From Phycisphaerales bacterium (GTDB lineage: Bacteria; Planctomycetota; Phycisphaerae; Phycisphaerales; SM1A02), in assembly GCA_029268515.1 (NCBI GenBank), contig JAQWNP010000001.1:248001-312000 (forward strand): a DNA stretch of 64,000 bases, read 5' to 3'. The notes beneath the pieces are model-generated. The model saw nothing but the letters and a program-made list of their open reading frames with translations. It did not search any database and had not been told where the DNA came from. Each line of letters opens with the position of its first letter. Position 1 is the first letter of the stretch. Positions 27,276 to 36,687 of the stretch are shown one piece after another. The translations under genes were made by a program, and so were the position numbers.

Positions 27276-27821
27276 TTATGGGGCCGTAGAGCTCGATTTA
27301 GCCTTCTCGGGTATTTTCTTCTCAATAATGAGTTCGATAGAATCTTCCGCACCGAAGGCTTGACGGGGCTGATAAAGGCCCCATTCCAGTAAAGTCTCAG
27401 CGAGCTGCCCTGGGGCAATATAGAGAACATTACCCATAATCTTCATTCGGACCTGTTCTGGGCGAGCCTCTTTAGACCAGCCTAACTGCTTATCCAGAAG
27501 GACTGCGGGAACCATTGCAGATCGCTCAGCGGCTGCTGGAATAGTCTGCTCAGCGGCCCAGACGCCCTGATAGGCCCTGGTGCCATCTACCCAGACTGAA
27601 TACTCATAAAGTCGCAGTTCCGTGCCAGTATCATTGTTGTTGGCAAGATCTAGATAGATCTCGAGTTCCAGCCCCTCATCAGTCGCATGACTGACAACCA
27701 CACCCGAGACCTTCATATCTGGCCCACGAAAGCCACTACATCCATAGAACAAGGGTGCACCTAGCAACATCACCAAAACCAGACAGATGTTCTTAGAGGG
27801 CCTCAGCGCCGGTATCACCAC
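27276..27821 (-). CDS. LEA type 2-like lipoprotein
   Basis: A 181-residue probable lipoprotein: hydrophobic leader LVLVMLLGAPLFYGC with a lipid-attachment Cys (the -3 position is Phe, so the lipobox is not perfect). The mature part (VSGVVVSHATDEGLELEIYLDLAN) resembles the LEA2/WHy beta-sandwich, and the tail is rich in Lys and Ser. The function of such proteins in bacteria is little known. The start is a GTG (GTG GTG doublet). It lies 161 bp upstream of pilT on the same strand, so it could belong to the same transcript. Confidence 0.68.
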   Translation of the reverse strand: MVIPALRPSKNICLVLVMLLGAPLFYGCSGFRGPDMKVSGVVVSHATDEGLELEIYLDLANNNDTGTELRLYEYSVWVDGTRAYQGVWAAEQTIPAAAERSAMVPAVLLDKQLGWSKEARPEQVRMKIMGNVLYIAPGQLAETLLEWGLYQPRQAFGAEDSIELIIEKKIPEKAKSSSTAP

Positions 27822-28092
27822 GGTGATCGACGGGCAGAAGAACCGAGGAAGAAGACCGATATATTTGGAAGCTGTGATGGCTGGTTGAGATGCGATGATG
27901 GCACGGTAACGAAGGCCCTTGATATTGTCGAGACTACAAGGATATGAACCGTGTTAAGAGTACTAGGACGCCCTACTATTGACAGACAAGTACCACCAAG
28001 AAGATGACTGGCGTTTTCATTCCCTTAAAGGCTCTATGGGAAGCCATCCTGCTCACTGCTCTATTCTGGAGATGACAAAGGCTCTCTTTCGC

Positions 28093-31000
28093 ATGACCTA
28101 TCACTGGCCTCCAATTTCGAAACCCATATGGATTATGTTGGCGATCTTCATCATCGCCAAGCCTGGCCATGGGCAAGAAAACCCGGTCTATGTAAATGAA
28201 TCTCCCCGTGGTGCCGAATTACTACGTCGAGCAGCATCTCAGGCAGAAGCCAATCCCCGGGAAGCAGCCCGCCTTTATCAAGAGGTTCTTGATGATGCTT
28301 GGCAGCAGCTGGCCCCACTTGGCAGTCGGCATCCGGATCAGTTTTTATCTTTGAGAAACCTCGCCCTTGAGGGACTTCTTGCTGAACCCATCGTCCTTGA
28401 GCGCTATCAACAAACCCAAAGTGGCCAAGCTCAAAGAGAACTCGATGCAGGATCTCTAGAGTTGGTCGCCATCAGGCGACCGATGACCTCCGCTGGCCTT
28501 GAAGCGATGTTACGTCTCGCAGAATCTGCGATTGATCATGGCGCATTCGATTCGGCTCGATACTGGCTTGATCAATCTGAGTCACATCCCAACCAAACAG
28601 ATCGAACCATTCGACATGCTGCATATCTTCTGGGTGTGGCTGCCCGGTTTCAATCAGATACAGAGGTTCTTGAAAATGTAATTGAAAAGCTCCAAACTGA
28701 TCCTGAGGCAACACCCCTTCGAAATGCTTTGATCAACCTTAAGAATGAGCCACTTAAACAGTCTGTTTCGATATCGTCTTCACCACTCGAACAAAACACG
28801 TCTGGTGATATGAATGCACTTGTTGGCATGCCGATGTGGTCGTTTCCTCTTATTGAATCGCTGTACCAACGTCGCAAGGCAACATCCAATCGCCGATCGA
28901 ATGAACGACAAAAGATACAGACCAATACCGTTGCACCCACCGTCCACGGCGAGCTGGTACTGATCAACCAAGGAACGATCATTCAAGCCCTTAACCGCTT
29001 TAACGGAGAAGAGGTATGGCGATTCCGAAACGATAGCAATCGGTCAATTGCAAGTGCATCCGACGCACCGTTGGATTTAAACGCCATTGCTGTTGAGGGC
29101 TCTAGTCTCGTGACCTACACGGGACATGCCCATGCCAGAGTACGATCAAATCCATCGAACATTATCTGCCTTGACACTCAGACTGGCGCTTTCAAATGGT
29201 GGGTCAATCTAGAGCTCTTGAGTCCAAGCGAGACCTTTGACGGACTCTTTCCTATCGGCGCCCCGCTCATCAAAGAAGGCACCGTTTATGTTCTCGCCCG
29301 AAAAGTCAGTCGGCAATACCTTGCAAGTTGTTTTATAGTCGCCCTGGAGCTTAACAGTGGTGTCCTTAAGTGGAGCTCTTATATTGGCTCAAGCGGTAGT
29401 CTTCGCAATCGCTCGGCATGGCCTGCATCACTTTTGACGTATGACAATGGAACACTCTTTGTTGCGAGTCCAGTGGGCGTTATTGCCAGCCTAAGTGCGA
29501 CAACTGGCCAGATTAATTGGCTTCATCGATCTGAGGTACCAGTCTCACAAGGAACATCAATCACAGGCATGGTCCCGTGGAATATGGCCCAGCCAATTGT
29601 GGCTGGGGATCGGATCATTGCATTGTCACCCGATCGCAACTGGGTTTTTGAATTCGATCGCTTAAGCGGCGATCTGATCCAAACAAAAGGCGCCTTGGTT
29701 TCTAGCTCTCTCGCAGAACCACAATACCTTCTAGCAAATGATGATCGACTGTATTCGGTTGGCAAAAATGTAAGAGCTTTTTCAATTGACGATTACAATA
29801 AGCCACTTTGGCAGTACCCGCCTCGCGGTCCATTTATAGACAATCCAGTTGTGTTAACTGGCCGGGTTGTTCTTGCTGATGACGCTTTGGTGATCCCAAC
29901 AAGCGCCGGTATTGCCATACTTGATCCAACAACTGGTGATGAGATACAACTTGTTAATCATGCACTCAGTGGCCATCCGCTTGTTGTTGATAGCCAACTA
30001 CTCATTGCCACAGACGACGCGGTTCATTCTTATCTCTCTGATGCTCAAGCAGAACTCCTACTGCGCCGCAGCCTTGCCCGATCACCGGAGAATCCAAAAC
30101 CAGCAATCATGTTGGTACAGCTGGGCTATCGGACAAATCGACTAGAGCTTATGGAGGAAGCGACTGCGCTCGCATTGAAAGCAATCACAATCGCTGGACT
30201 CTATAACGAACGCCTCTCCGATCAAGCTCAGGATCAGCTCACGACCGTTCTTCTCGAAATTGCGGCCGGCAACGCTCTCAAGACGGGCGACACTGAGCCG
30301 CCAACACCAGAGATACTTGCCAATCTTGAAGTAGCTCGTGCCACTGCATTTCGTTTACTCAGTACCGTGATCCAATCTGCGAGCCAGCGTGTCGCATTCG
30401 CCCTTGCTTATGGCGATTGGCTCAAATTTGATGATCCAGCCGCCGCCGTAGATTCATACGCCTCCATTCTTCGAGATCCGGATTTGCGGCGACAATGGGT
30501 TTGGGATCGCGATGTCGGGCGACGTGGTGGCAGCTGGGCAACAGCACTCCTTAACAATTTGATCGTTTCCAGCGGGCCCGAGATTCGGAGCATTCTTCAA
30601 GAAAGAGCAGACAAAGACCCCGCTGCAGATATTTCCAATCTCACTTCGATGACACCTGCGTCCTTAATCAAACTCGCTCGGGCATTTCCATTCTCCCAAC
30701 AGGGCGTTCAAGCGAGCATGCGAGCATCTCAATTACTGATCGAGCAAGGTGCCCCGCGAAGAGCCATTGGATTACTGATGTTGATTGGTCGATCAGCAAA
30801 GCCGGCTGATCAAACTCTTATTGCTGCACAAGCACTCAAGTTATCTCAAGCGATGGGCTGGACTGAACTCGCCACGATGCTGCAATCTGATACACAATAT
30901 GTATGGAATGGCGGCGCCTATCCAACAGATGGATCCATCGCCACTACAACCTCTAATGAGTTGCCTGAAATCGGTGATGTCACTCCGAGCACTTCGGCCA

Positions 31001-32316
31001 GCGTCCTCAATGGTTCTATTGTTGCTCAAGACAAAAACATCTTCACTGAAAGTCAAAATTCGCTTGCTCTCCTGGAACAAGACAATCGCATTGGGTTATT
31101 TGATTCAACGAAAAAGAAGATGAGATGGTGGGTTGATAAACCTGCCTCTTTCTCGACAGATAGTAGCCTCTCTGTTTTAGGAATCACAAGTTCAAGCTCA
31201 CTTCTTTGGGAGTCAGGAGAGCAACCTTCGGCCGTTCTTCTAAGTAACGAAACCGGACTTCCAATCTGGAAAACGGCTCCACTCAACGGAATATTTGGTG
31301 GCGTCGTCAATCTTCAAAGACGCTCATCAACCAGACTTCAACATAGATCAAGAGACGATCGATTCGACGAAAAGGCCATGCTTCCATTAGTCGGCAAAAA
31401 TGATCTCATGATTCTCCAGAGAAGTGGACAAGCTGTTTCATTGAGCCTGGAATCTGGCGATCACCTTTGGAAAACAAAAGACCTTTTACAACATTTGCTC
31501 TTCGCCCAACGTTCATCATGGGGCGTCACACTGGTTGGCGATGGGCCACGCCCACTTACAACTGAGTATCCCTGGTCCGGTCGTACTTGGCTTGTCTTAG
31601 TTGATTCGAAAACGGGTCATAAGTTCGGAGAGATTTCCTTGCCGAACCGAGAAACTCCGCTGTGGGTTGAGGCAGCGAATGCGTCGCAGGTCTTAATTGG
31701 TGCCGCCGAGGGCATTGCCTGTGTGGACATCGTGACAGGCGACTTGCTTTGGTTCAATCGAAGCCCGCTCGCTCAATCAACAACATCTGCCTCAGCAGTC
31801 AACCGCAATGCGTTTGCTGTTTTTGATTCCAATCGTGATCTGCGCATGATCAATCTTCACACCGCACAGTTAAGCGACTCACTTCAGGCTCCCGCGAATC
31901 GCGACTGGACCTCCCAAGATGTGATTTACTCGACTGCAAGGAATGGAATCCTTTACACGATGACCCAAGATCGAATCATTGCATTTGCCGGCGATGGCCA
32001 AGTGGTTGGCGCAGATTTTATTGCCGACCCTCGTGGCTTTGAAGCTATTCTCCAGTCACGCAACGGTTTTATCATTCCCAGCCTCCGACCCAAAAACAGC
32101 AACTTGCGACAAGCTGGATTGCGAATAAGAGAGGCCAATACGCGCGACTACACATATCAGTTTTTCCAACTGACACCTGACTGTCGTATCACTGATTCTT
32201 TTGAGCTACCACCCCTACCAACACAAGGGGAGTATGCCATCCCTATTCAGGGAGCAGTGCTATTCTCTACAAACAAACAGACCATCGTCATTGATCTACC
32301 TGCTACTCAGCAATGA
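28093..32316 (+). CDS. Very large secreted protein with TPR-like and PQQ-type propeller regions
   Basis: About 1,400 residues. A signal peptide (ISKPIWIMLAIFIIAKPGHG) sits near the N-terminus; in-frame starts at 28036, 28072 and 28093 are all possible, and 28093 gives a normal-length signal. The first 250 residues are helical and TPR-like (EANPREAARLYQEVLDD). Two propeller blocks follow with PQQ-repeat signatures, for example TIIQALNRFNGEEVWRFR, GIAILDPTTGDE, and later GQAVSLSLESGDHLWKT and GIACVDIVTGDLLWF. Between them is another helical segment. I infer an extracytoplasmic binding or scaffold protein; no catalytic PQQ dehydrogenase residues are evident. It is convergent with lpxA. Confidence 0.75.
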   Translation: MTYHWPPISKPIWIMLAIFIIAKPGHGQENPVYVNESPRGAELLRRAASQAEANPREAARLYQEVLDDAWQQLAPLGSRHPDQFLSLRNLALEGLLAEPIVLERYQQTQSGQAQRELDAGSLELVAIRRPMTSAGLEAMLRLAESAIDHGAFDSARYWLDQSESHPNQTDRTIRHAAYLLGVAARFQSDTEVLENVIEKLQTDPEATPLRNALINLKNEPLKQSVSISSSPLEQNTSGDMNALVGMPMWSFPLIESLYQRRKATSNRRSNERQKIQTNTVAPTVHGELVLINQGTIIQALNRFNGEEVWRFRNDSNRSIASASDAPLDLNAIAVEGSSLVTYTGHAHARVRSNPSNIICLDTQTGAFKWWVNLELLSPSETFDGLFPIGAPLIKEGTVYVLARKVSRQYLASCFIVALELNSGVLKWSSYIGSSGSLRNRSAWPASLLTYDNGTLFVASPVGVIASLSATTGQINWLHRSEVPVSQGTSITGMVPWNMAQPIVAGDRIIALSPDRNWVFEFDRLSGDLIQTKGALVSSSLAEPQYLLANDDRLYSVGKNVRAFSIDDYNKPLWQYPPRGPFIDNPVVLTGRVVLADDALVIPTSAGIAILDPTTGDEIQLVNHALSGHPLVVDSQLLIATDDAVHSYLSDAQAELLLRRSLARSPENPKPAIMLVQLGYRTNRLELMEEATALALKAITIAGLYNERLSDQAQDQLTTVLLEIAAGNALKTGDTEPPTPEILANLEVARATAFRLLSTVIQSASQRVAFALAYGDWLKFDDPAAAVDSYASILRDPDLRRQWVWDRDVGRRGGSWATALLNNLIVSSGPEIRSILQERADKDPAADISNLTSMTPASLIKLARAFPFSQQGVQASMRASQLLIEQGAPRRAIGLLMLIGRSAKPADQTLIAAQALKLSQAMGWTELATMLQSDTQYVWNGGAYPTDGSIATTTSNELPEIGDVTPSTSASVLNGSIVAQDKNIFTESQNSLALLEQDNRIGLFDSTKKKMRWWVDKPASFSTDSSLSVLGITSSSSLLWESGEQPSAVLLSNETGLPIWKTAPLNGIFGGVVNLQRRSSTRLQHRSRDDRFDEKAMLPLVGKNDLMILQRSGQAVSLSLESGDHLWKTKDLLQHLLFAQRSSWGVTLVGDGPRPLTTEYPWSGRTWLVLVDSKTGHKFGEISLPNRETPLWVEAANASQVLIGAAEGIACVDIVTGDLLWFNRSPLAQSTTSASAVNRNAFAVFDSNRDLRMINLHTAQLSDSLQAPANRDWTSQDVIYSTARNGILYTMTQDRIIAFAGDGQVVGADFIADPRGFEAILQSRNGFIIPSLRPKNSNLRQAGLRIREANTRDYTYQFFQLTPDCRITDSFELPPLPTQGEYAIPIQGAVLFSTNKQTIVIDLPATQQ

Positions 32317-32340
32317 GAAACAGTGCAGCATGAAGAATGA

Positions 32341-33225
32341 TCACTGGCTATCTTGATCTTTAGATTGCACTTGATGGGCAAGGGTTGCCCCAGCGGCCAT
32401 CTTATCCACTGCACGCTTATCGTCCTGCCTGCTCAACTCCATAGCTCGGCCATGAACTCCGTTGATGGATGCAGCTATTGATTCACACAGTTGGACAACA
32501 GGTTTTACAGTTGCATGCTCTGCCAGAACAACCCCAATGCGATCCTGCATCGCTTTACCATTGTCTTTATAGAGACGACGGAACGCGTCTTTGACAGCAT
32601 CTACCTCATCAGCGCTAAAACCACGACGCGTCATCGCAATCGTATTCACAGCTCGAACATCTGCAGGGTTTCCTTCAACGATCATAAATGGTGGCACATC
32701 ACGAGCGATCCTCGCAAGACCACCAATAAAGCTGTAGCAACCGACAGTGGTGAAGTGATGTATTCCTGCACCTCCACCAATGCTGGCTCCATCATTGATA
32801 TGCACATGCCCGGCTAACATGACTTGGTTCGCAATAATTGTCTCATCAGAAACAATACAATCATGTGCAATGTGTGCGGCAACCATTATGAGATTGTCAT
32901 TTCCAACGCGTGTAACGCCGCCACCGTTAGCCGTACCCCGATGAATGGTGACATGCTCTCGAATACAGTTGTTGTCACCGATCTCACATACCGCTTGCTC
33001 ACCACGGTACTTTCGGTCCTGTGGATCTGCACCAATGACTGCAAACGGATAAATCAGATTTCCTTTACCAATGCTCGTCCACCCCTGGACGCAGACATGG
33101 TTTATGAGTACAGATCCCTCGCCTACCTCAACCTGAGGCCCAATGGCACAGTAAGGTCCTATCTCTGCAGACTCATGGATCTTTGCTGAAGAATCGATGA
33201 TGGCTGTTGGGTGCACGCCGGACAT
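32341..33225 (-). CDS. lpxA: UDP-N-acetylglucosamine O-acyltransferase LpxA
   Basis: The first committed acyl transfer in lipid A synthesis, moving a 3-hydroxyacyl group from ACP to UDP-GlcNAc. A left-handed beta-helix of hexapeptide repeats starts at residue 4 (GVHPTAIIDSSAKIHESAEIG). The catalytic His is in AAHIAHDC (about residue 118), and QVMLAGHVHI and EGNPADVRAVN are conserved. At 294 residues it is longer than E. coli LpxA (262) because of a C-terminal extension rich in charged residues. It is the last gene of the lpx block, 153 bp after the lpxC-fabZ gene. Confidence 0.94.
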   Translation of the reverse strand: MSGVHPTAIIDSSAKIHESAEIGPYCAIGPQVEVGEGSVLINHVCVQGWTSIGKGNLIYPFAVIGADPQDRKYRGEQAVCEIGDNNCIREHVTIHRGTANGGGVTRVGNDNLIMVAAHIAHDCIVSDETIIANQVMLAGHVHINDGASIGGGAGIHHFTTVGCYSFIGGLARIARDVPPFMIVEGNPADVRAVNTIAMTRRGFSADEVDAVKDAFRRLYKDNGKAMQDRIGVVLAEHATVKPVVQLCESIAASINGVHGRAMELSRQDDKRAVDKMAAGATLAHQVQSKDQDSQ

Positions 33226-33378
33226 TTGAAATTATTAATACCTTATCTGCACGTATCCTGCCTTGAGGGCTGGAATCTCTGAAATGAGGATGCTTATTTA
33301 TACTATTTCTGATGAGCAAATGGCTGGTTTACTATCCCGCCCAGACTAAATTTTTCCACATCAACACCAAGTAGCAAC

Positions 33379-34740
33379 TCATGCGCTATCAGGATCCACC
33401 AACATGAACCGGACCTGAGCTTCAGCAACAACAGAATTACCCACGAGCGCTCGACACTTAACGTTCGCAGTCGTGGCTTTGGCCCGTATTGCCTCTGCCT
33501 CTAGGATAACCTGATCTCCAGGTATCACCGGCTTGCGTAACTTAACCCGATCTAAACTGAGTAATATCGCAATCTTACCAGTATGCTCGAGTTTCTGACT
33601 GACCAACAAACCTCCTAATTGAGCCATTGCTTCAACCAGAAGAACGCCGGGCATAATAGGTGCCGCTGGGTAGTGACCCACAAAAAACGGCTCATTAATG
33701 GTGACATTCTTGACCCCAACGGCCCGTCGGTCGCCATCAAGCTCCAGTACTCGGTCAACTAATAGCATGGGGTATCGATGAGGCATCAACCGCTGAATGG
33801 TTCTGATATCCATTGCTCGGCCACCGCGAGCTAACTCTGCATAGTGATGGCTCTGAGCTTGTTCTACGAGCTGCCCACACATTCGTCGATTGAGACTATG
33901 ACCAGATTTGTGGGCGACAAATTTTCCGTGAATCTCCGCACCACTCAAATAAAGATCCCCGAGCAAGTCCACAATCTTGTGGCGAACCGGCTCGTTCTCA
34001 AATCGATAGCTATTTTCGATCGGCCCGTCATCACCAATGACCAAGACATCCTTGGGAGAGAGATGACGACACATTCCTTGATCCCAGAGTGCTTGAGCTT
34101 CTTCCTTCAAGCTGTAAGTCCGAGCGGGCGATATATCTTCCGCGAAGTTGCCATTGCGAAGAGCAAATGCTTGCGTTTGTCTCTTAATCCTGTGCGTGTT
34201 GTCACCGTAATCAAGATCAAAGACAACTTCGAATTCTGCAGCATCACTTGGGAATGCCGCGATCATTGCATCGCCATCCTTCACCATGATCGGACTGCTT
34301 ACTTTGAGAACTCTTCGCGGTGAGTCTTGAGCTTCGATCCCAACTTCAAGAATAGGCTCAACAAATGGTAGAGCCGAACCATCCCCACAAGGAAGTTCTG
34401 GGCCATCTATACGTATCAAGGCGTTATCGATACGCAGGCCAGCAAGCGCAGACATACAGTGCTCAACTGTTTCAATCGTCACATCTCCGCGTCGAAGCGT
34501 CGTACGCCGAGCTCTCTGAGTGACATTGTCAATCGTTGCGGGTATTTGAATTGGCGGATCTTGATCGACTCGCTCGAACACAATTCCATGACCTTCTGGC
34601 GCTGGTTGAATAGCCACATTGACTGGCTCACCGAGAAGCAACCCAATACCAGACACCTGCACTTCTCCCCGCAACGTGTGTTGCTGAGGAACGTTGGCCG
34701 GTTCGGTATCTTGCTTACTTTTCTTACCCAGCGACATCAT
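33379..34740 (-). CDS. lpxC-fabZ: Bifunctional LpxC-FabZ (UDP-3-O-acyl-GlcNAc deacetylase / 3-hydroxyacyl-ACP dehydratase)
   Basis: A 453-residue fusion. Residues 1-300 are LpxC: the zinc site is TVEH (E93, H94), H254 and D258 in HKIVDLLGDL, and H281 in KSGHSLN. Residues 310-453 are FabZ: LMPHRYPMLLVDRV, then GHYPAAPIMPG with catalytic H356 and VEAMAQLGG with E370. LpxC removes the acetyl group in lipid A synthesis; FabZ dehydrates 3-hydroxyacyl-ACP for fatty acids, so the fusion may balance the shared 3-hydroxyacyl pool. The same fusion is known in Bacteroidetes and some related phyla. The gene overlaps the lpxD stop by 17 bases. Confidence 0.96.
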   Translation of the reverse strand: MMSLGKKSKQDTEPANVPQQHTLRGEVQVSGIGLLLGEPVNVAIQPAPEGHGIVFERVDQDPPIQIPATIDNVTQRARRTTLRRGDVTIETVEHCMSALAGLRIDNALIRIDGPELPCGDGSALPFVEPILEVGIEAQDSPRRVLKVSSPIMVKDGDAMIAAFPSDAAEFEVVFDLDYGDNTHRIKRQTQAFALRNGNFAEDISPARTYSLKEEAQALWDQGMCRHLSPKDVLVIGDDGPIENSYRFENEPVRHKIVDLLGDLYLSGAEIHGKFVAHKSGHSLNRRMCGQLVEQAQSHHYAELARGGRAMDIRTIQRLMPHRYPMLLVDRVLELDGDRRAVGVKNVTINEPFFVGHYPAAPIMPGVLLVEAMAQLGGLLVSQKLEHTGKIAILLSLDRVKLRKPVIPGDQVILEAEAIRAKATTANVKCRALVGNSVVAEAQVRFMLVDPDSA

Positions 34741-35800
34741 CGGCCTCTGATTTCTTAATGTGTTTTTCCACTCGTCGCATAAAGTCGGGAAGTTTCATCA
34801 CGCTCAGTATCTGTCGCTTAACAACACGAGTGCTCTGCGCCGGAGTGCCATGCACTGGATCACCTGCAACAACATTACGAATGACGCCCGCCTGAGCGCC
34901 CACCATGGCGCCGTCTTCGATATCCAGATGACCGGTGATTCCAGCTTGAGCGCCAATCATCACACCATCACCAATGTGCACCGAACCAGCAACGCCAACC
35001 TGACCACAAATCACGCAACATCGACCAACCTGAACGTTGTGGCCAATCTGCACCAGATTATCGAGTTTGGTTCCTGCTCCAATAACGGTTGCTCCAAACT
35101 TACCTCGGTCGATACAGCTATTTGCGCCAATTTCCACATCGTCTTCAATACGCACGCTGCCAATATGTGGCATCTTGACCAACCCTGTTCCATCAGTTGC
35201 TGGCCGAAAACCGAAACCATCCGCACCAACAGCCACGCATTGATGAAGAATGACACGGTTACCAATCTCACAACGAGATCGTATCACGGTGTTACTGTGA
35301 ATTTCACAATCATCGCCAATCATCGCTTCGCTGTAGACCTGTACTCCACCAAAGATACGCGTGCGATCACCTATTTTTACACCACGCCCGAGCACAACAC
35401 CCGGCCCAATAGAAACACCTTCACCCAGTTGAACGGTTGAATCAACAACAGCAGATGGGTCTATACCTTCTGCAAGGTATTCCGCAGGCGGAGCGAACAA
35501 TGACAACAAATCGGCCATCGCCAGTTCGGCATCAGGCACCACAATGTGTGCCTTATGGCTCGGCGGCGCGTCCATCGAAATGGATTCTGATACAACACAG
35601 GCCGATGCGTTGGAATCATGCCAGCGGGTGACATATTGCGAATCACTGACCAGGGTGGCATCACCAGCCTGGGCTTCATCTACACCCATAAGACCAGTAA
35701 TAACCAGACTGCCATCACCGATTACTTTTCCGCCAAGTCTTTCGGCGAGAGATGCTGCAGTAAATTGGCTTGTGGTGGTTTGGGTAGTCATTAATGTCAT
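34724..35800 (-). CDS. lpxD: UDP-3-O-acylglucosamine N-acyltransferase LpxD
   Basis: Third acyl transfer of lipid A synthesis. The N-terminal uridine-binding domain (SLAERLGGKVIGDG, then GVDEAQAGDATLVSD) precedes a left-handed beta-helix with hexapeptide repeats from residue 110 (GIDPSAVVDSTVQLGEGV). The catalytic His lies in LVQIGHNVQVG near residue 246, and the helix is capped by IRNVVAGDPVHGTPAQ. The length of 358 residues is typical. The start could be either of two nearby ATGs (35800 or 35791). Its 3' end overlaps lpxC-fabZ by 17 bases, so translation is probably coupled. ompH lies 46 bp upstream. Confidence 0.95.
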   Translation of the reverse strand: MTLMTTQTTTSQFTAASLAERLGGKVIGDGSLVITGLMGVDEAQAGDATLVSDSQYVTRWHDSNASACVVSESISMDAPPSHKAHIVVPDAELAMADLLSLFAPPAEYLAEGIDPSAVVDSTVQLGEGVSIGPGVVLGRGVKIGDRTRIFGGVQVYSEAMIGDDCEIHSNTVIRSRCEIGNRVILHQCVAVGADGFGFRPATDGTGLVKMPHIGSVRIEDDVEIGANSCIDRGKFGATVIGAGTKLDNLVQIGHNVQVGRCCVICGQVGVAGSVHIGDGVMIGAQAGITGHLDIEDGAMVGAQAGVIRNVVAGDPVHGTPAQSTRVVKRQILSVMKLPDFMRRVEKHIKKSEADDVAG

Positions 35801-35846
35801 TTGGTCTTGTAATTTCCAGAACTACTGGTGTGGACTATCAATCTCA

Positions 35847-36479
35847 TCATGGAGAAGGTGTGGCAGAAGAGGCTGCTTGATTCATTCTCGCCAATAACTT
35901 CTCAGTAAGGTCGATCGTTGCATCGGCGTACAAGACTTTACGAGCCGAGATCTGTCGAACCATCTCCGCTTCTGCAACCGGTGGCAAGTCGCCAACACCA
36001 TCATCAACAAGGATTAATTGATATCCATCCTCTTTGGCAATTTCAGCTGCAGAATCACGAATAGATTGATAGATCCTTTTGTATATCAATGATTTTTCAA
36101 TTGAAATCTTCTGTCGGCTAAACTCCATGAATGCTTGATACTCTAGAGTCTTAAGTGAGTACTCTTCAAGCACTTGTTGGTACTTGTCAGAGCCAGGTGG
36201 ATAATCTTCAAGGTCTGCAGCAAGATCTTTAATCAATTGACCTTGTTGTTCACCGTCAACCTGAAGCGCATCAGCCATTTGCTGTAGATTTGCATCTGCC
36301 TGAGCTCTTTCTGTGAGTCCAGCGAAGACGACTTCAAGATTGACCACGCCTGCTGCAATTGGAGCCGCCTTGAGGGTGTTGCGAATCGCAAACGATTCAT
36401 AGGCAGTGAGCCCAACCAAGGTCATTAAAATGACCATTATGGAGACTGGGCAGGAGAATTTAGCACGGCTGGTCAGCAT
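35847..36479 (-). CDS. OmpH/Skp-like periplasmic chaperone (copy 1)
   Basis: A 210-residue protein with an N-terminal hydrophobic leader (VSIMVILMTLVGLTAYESFA) and a mature part of long charged helices (about residues 70-150), the tentacle helices of Skp. The hydrophobic beta-like ends (GVVNLEVVFAGL and YQLILVDDG) match the OmpH body. Skp holds unfolded outer-membrane proteins on their way to BamA. Position between bamA and lpxD is the classical one for skp, and it is followed 46 bp later by lpxD. Confidence 0.85.
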   Translation of the reverse strand: MLTSRAKFSCPVSIMVILMTLVGLTAYESFAIRNTLKAAPIAAGVVNLEVVFAGLTERAQADANLQQMADALQVDGEQQGQLIKDLAADLEDYPPGSDKYQQVLEEYSLKTLEYQAFMEFSRQKISIEKSLIYKRIYQSIRDSAAEIAKEDGYQLILVDDGVGDLPPVAEAEMVRQISARKVLYADATIDLTEKLLARMNQAASSATPSP

Positions 36480-36584
36480 GGCTCTGATTCCTCAATCATG
36501 ACGCGGTTTCCCACCACCTCTACGCTAGAGGGACAGGGCTCGACTTATTGTAGTAATGCTTTGGAAACTCGGGTTCCTTTCCTC

Positions 36585-36648
36585 TTGGCCCACATCCGGC
36601 CAACGGGGTGTATCCTGTTCCAAGCTAGGTGGTGCCTCATAACACCCC
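36585..36648. repeat. Two inverted repeats in the ompH divergent intergenic region
   Basis: Between the divergent ompH copies (36480-36687) lie TTGGCC/GGCCAA (36585-36590 and 36598-36603, loop 7) and GGGGTGT/ACACCCC (36605-36611 and 36642-36648, 30 bases apart). They may be regulator sites or mRNA structure upstream of the plus-strand ompH, whose start is at 36688. No clear promoter hexamers could be recognised. Confidence 0.3.
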
Positions 36649-36687
36649 AGTCATTTTTCCTCCTCTCAAGCCCCGGAATCCCTATCT

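Noticed and set aside
34760-35440. Plus-strand frame of 226 codons, rich in Thr, Asn and His
   Set aside because: It is the antisense of lpxD hexapeptide repeats, which produce such regular composition; no start signal.
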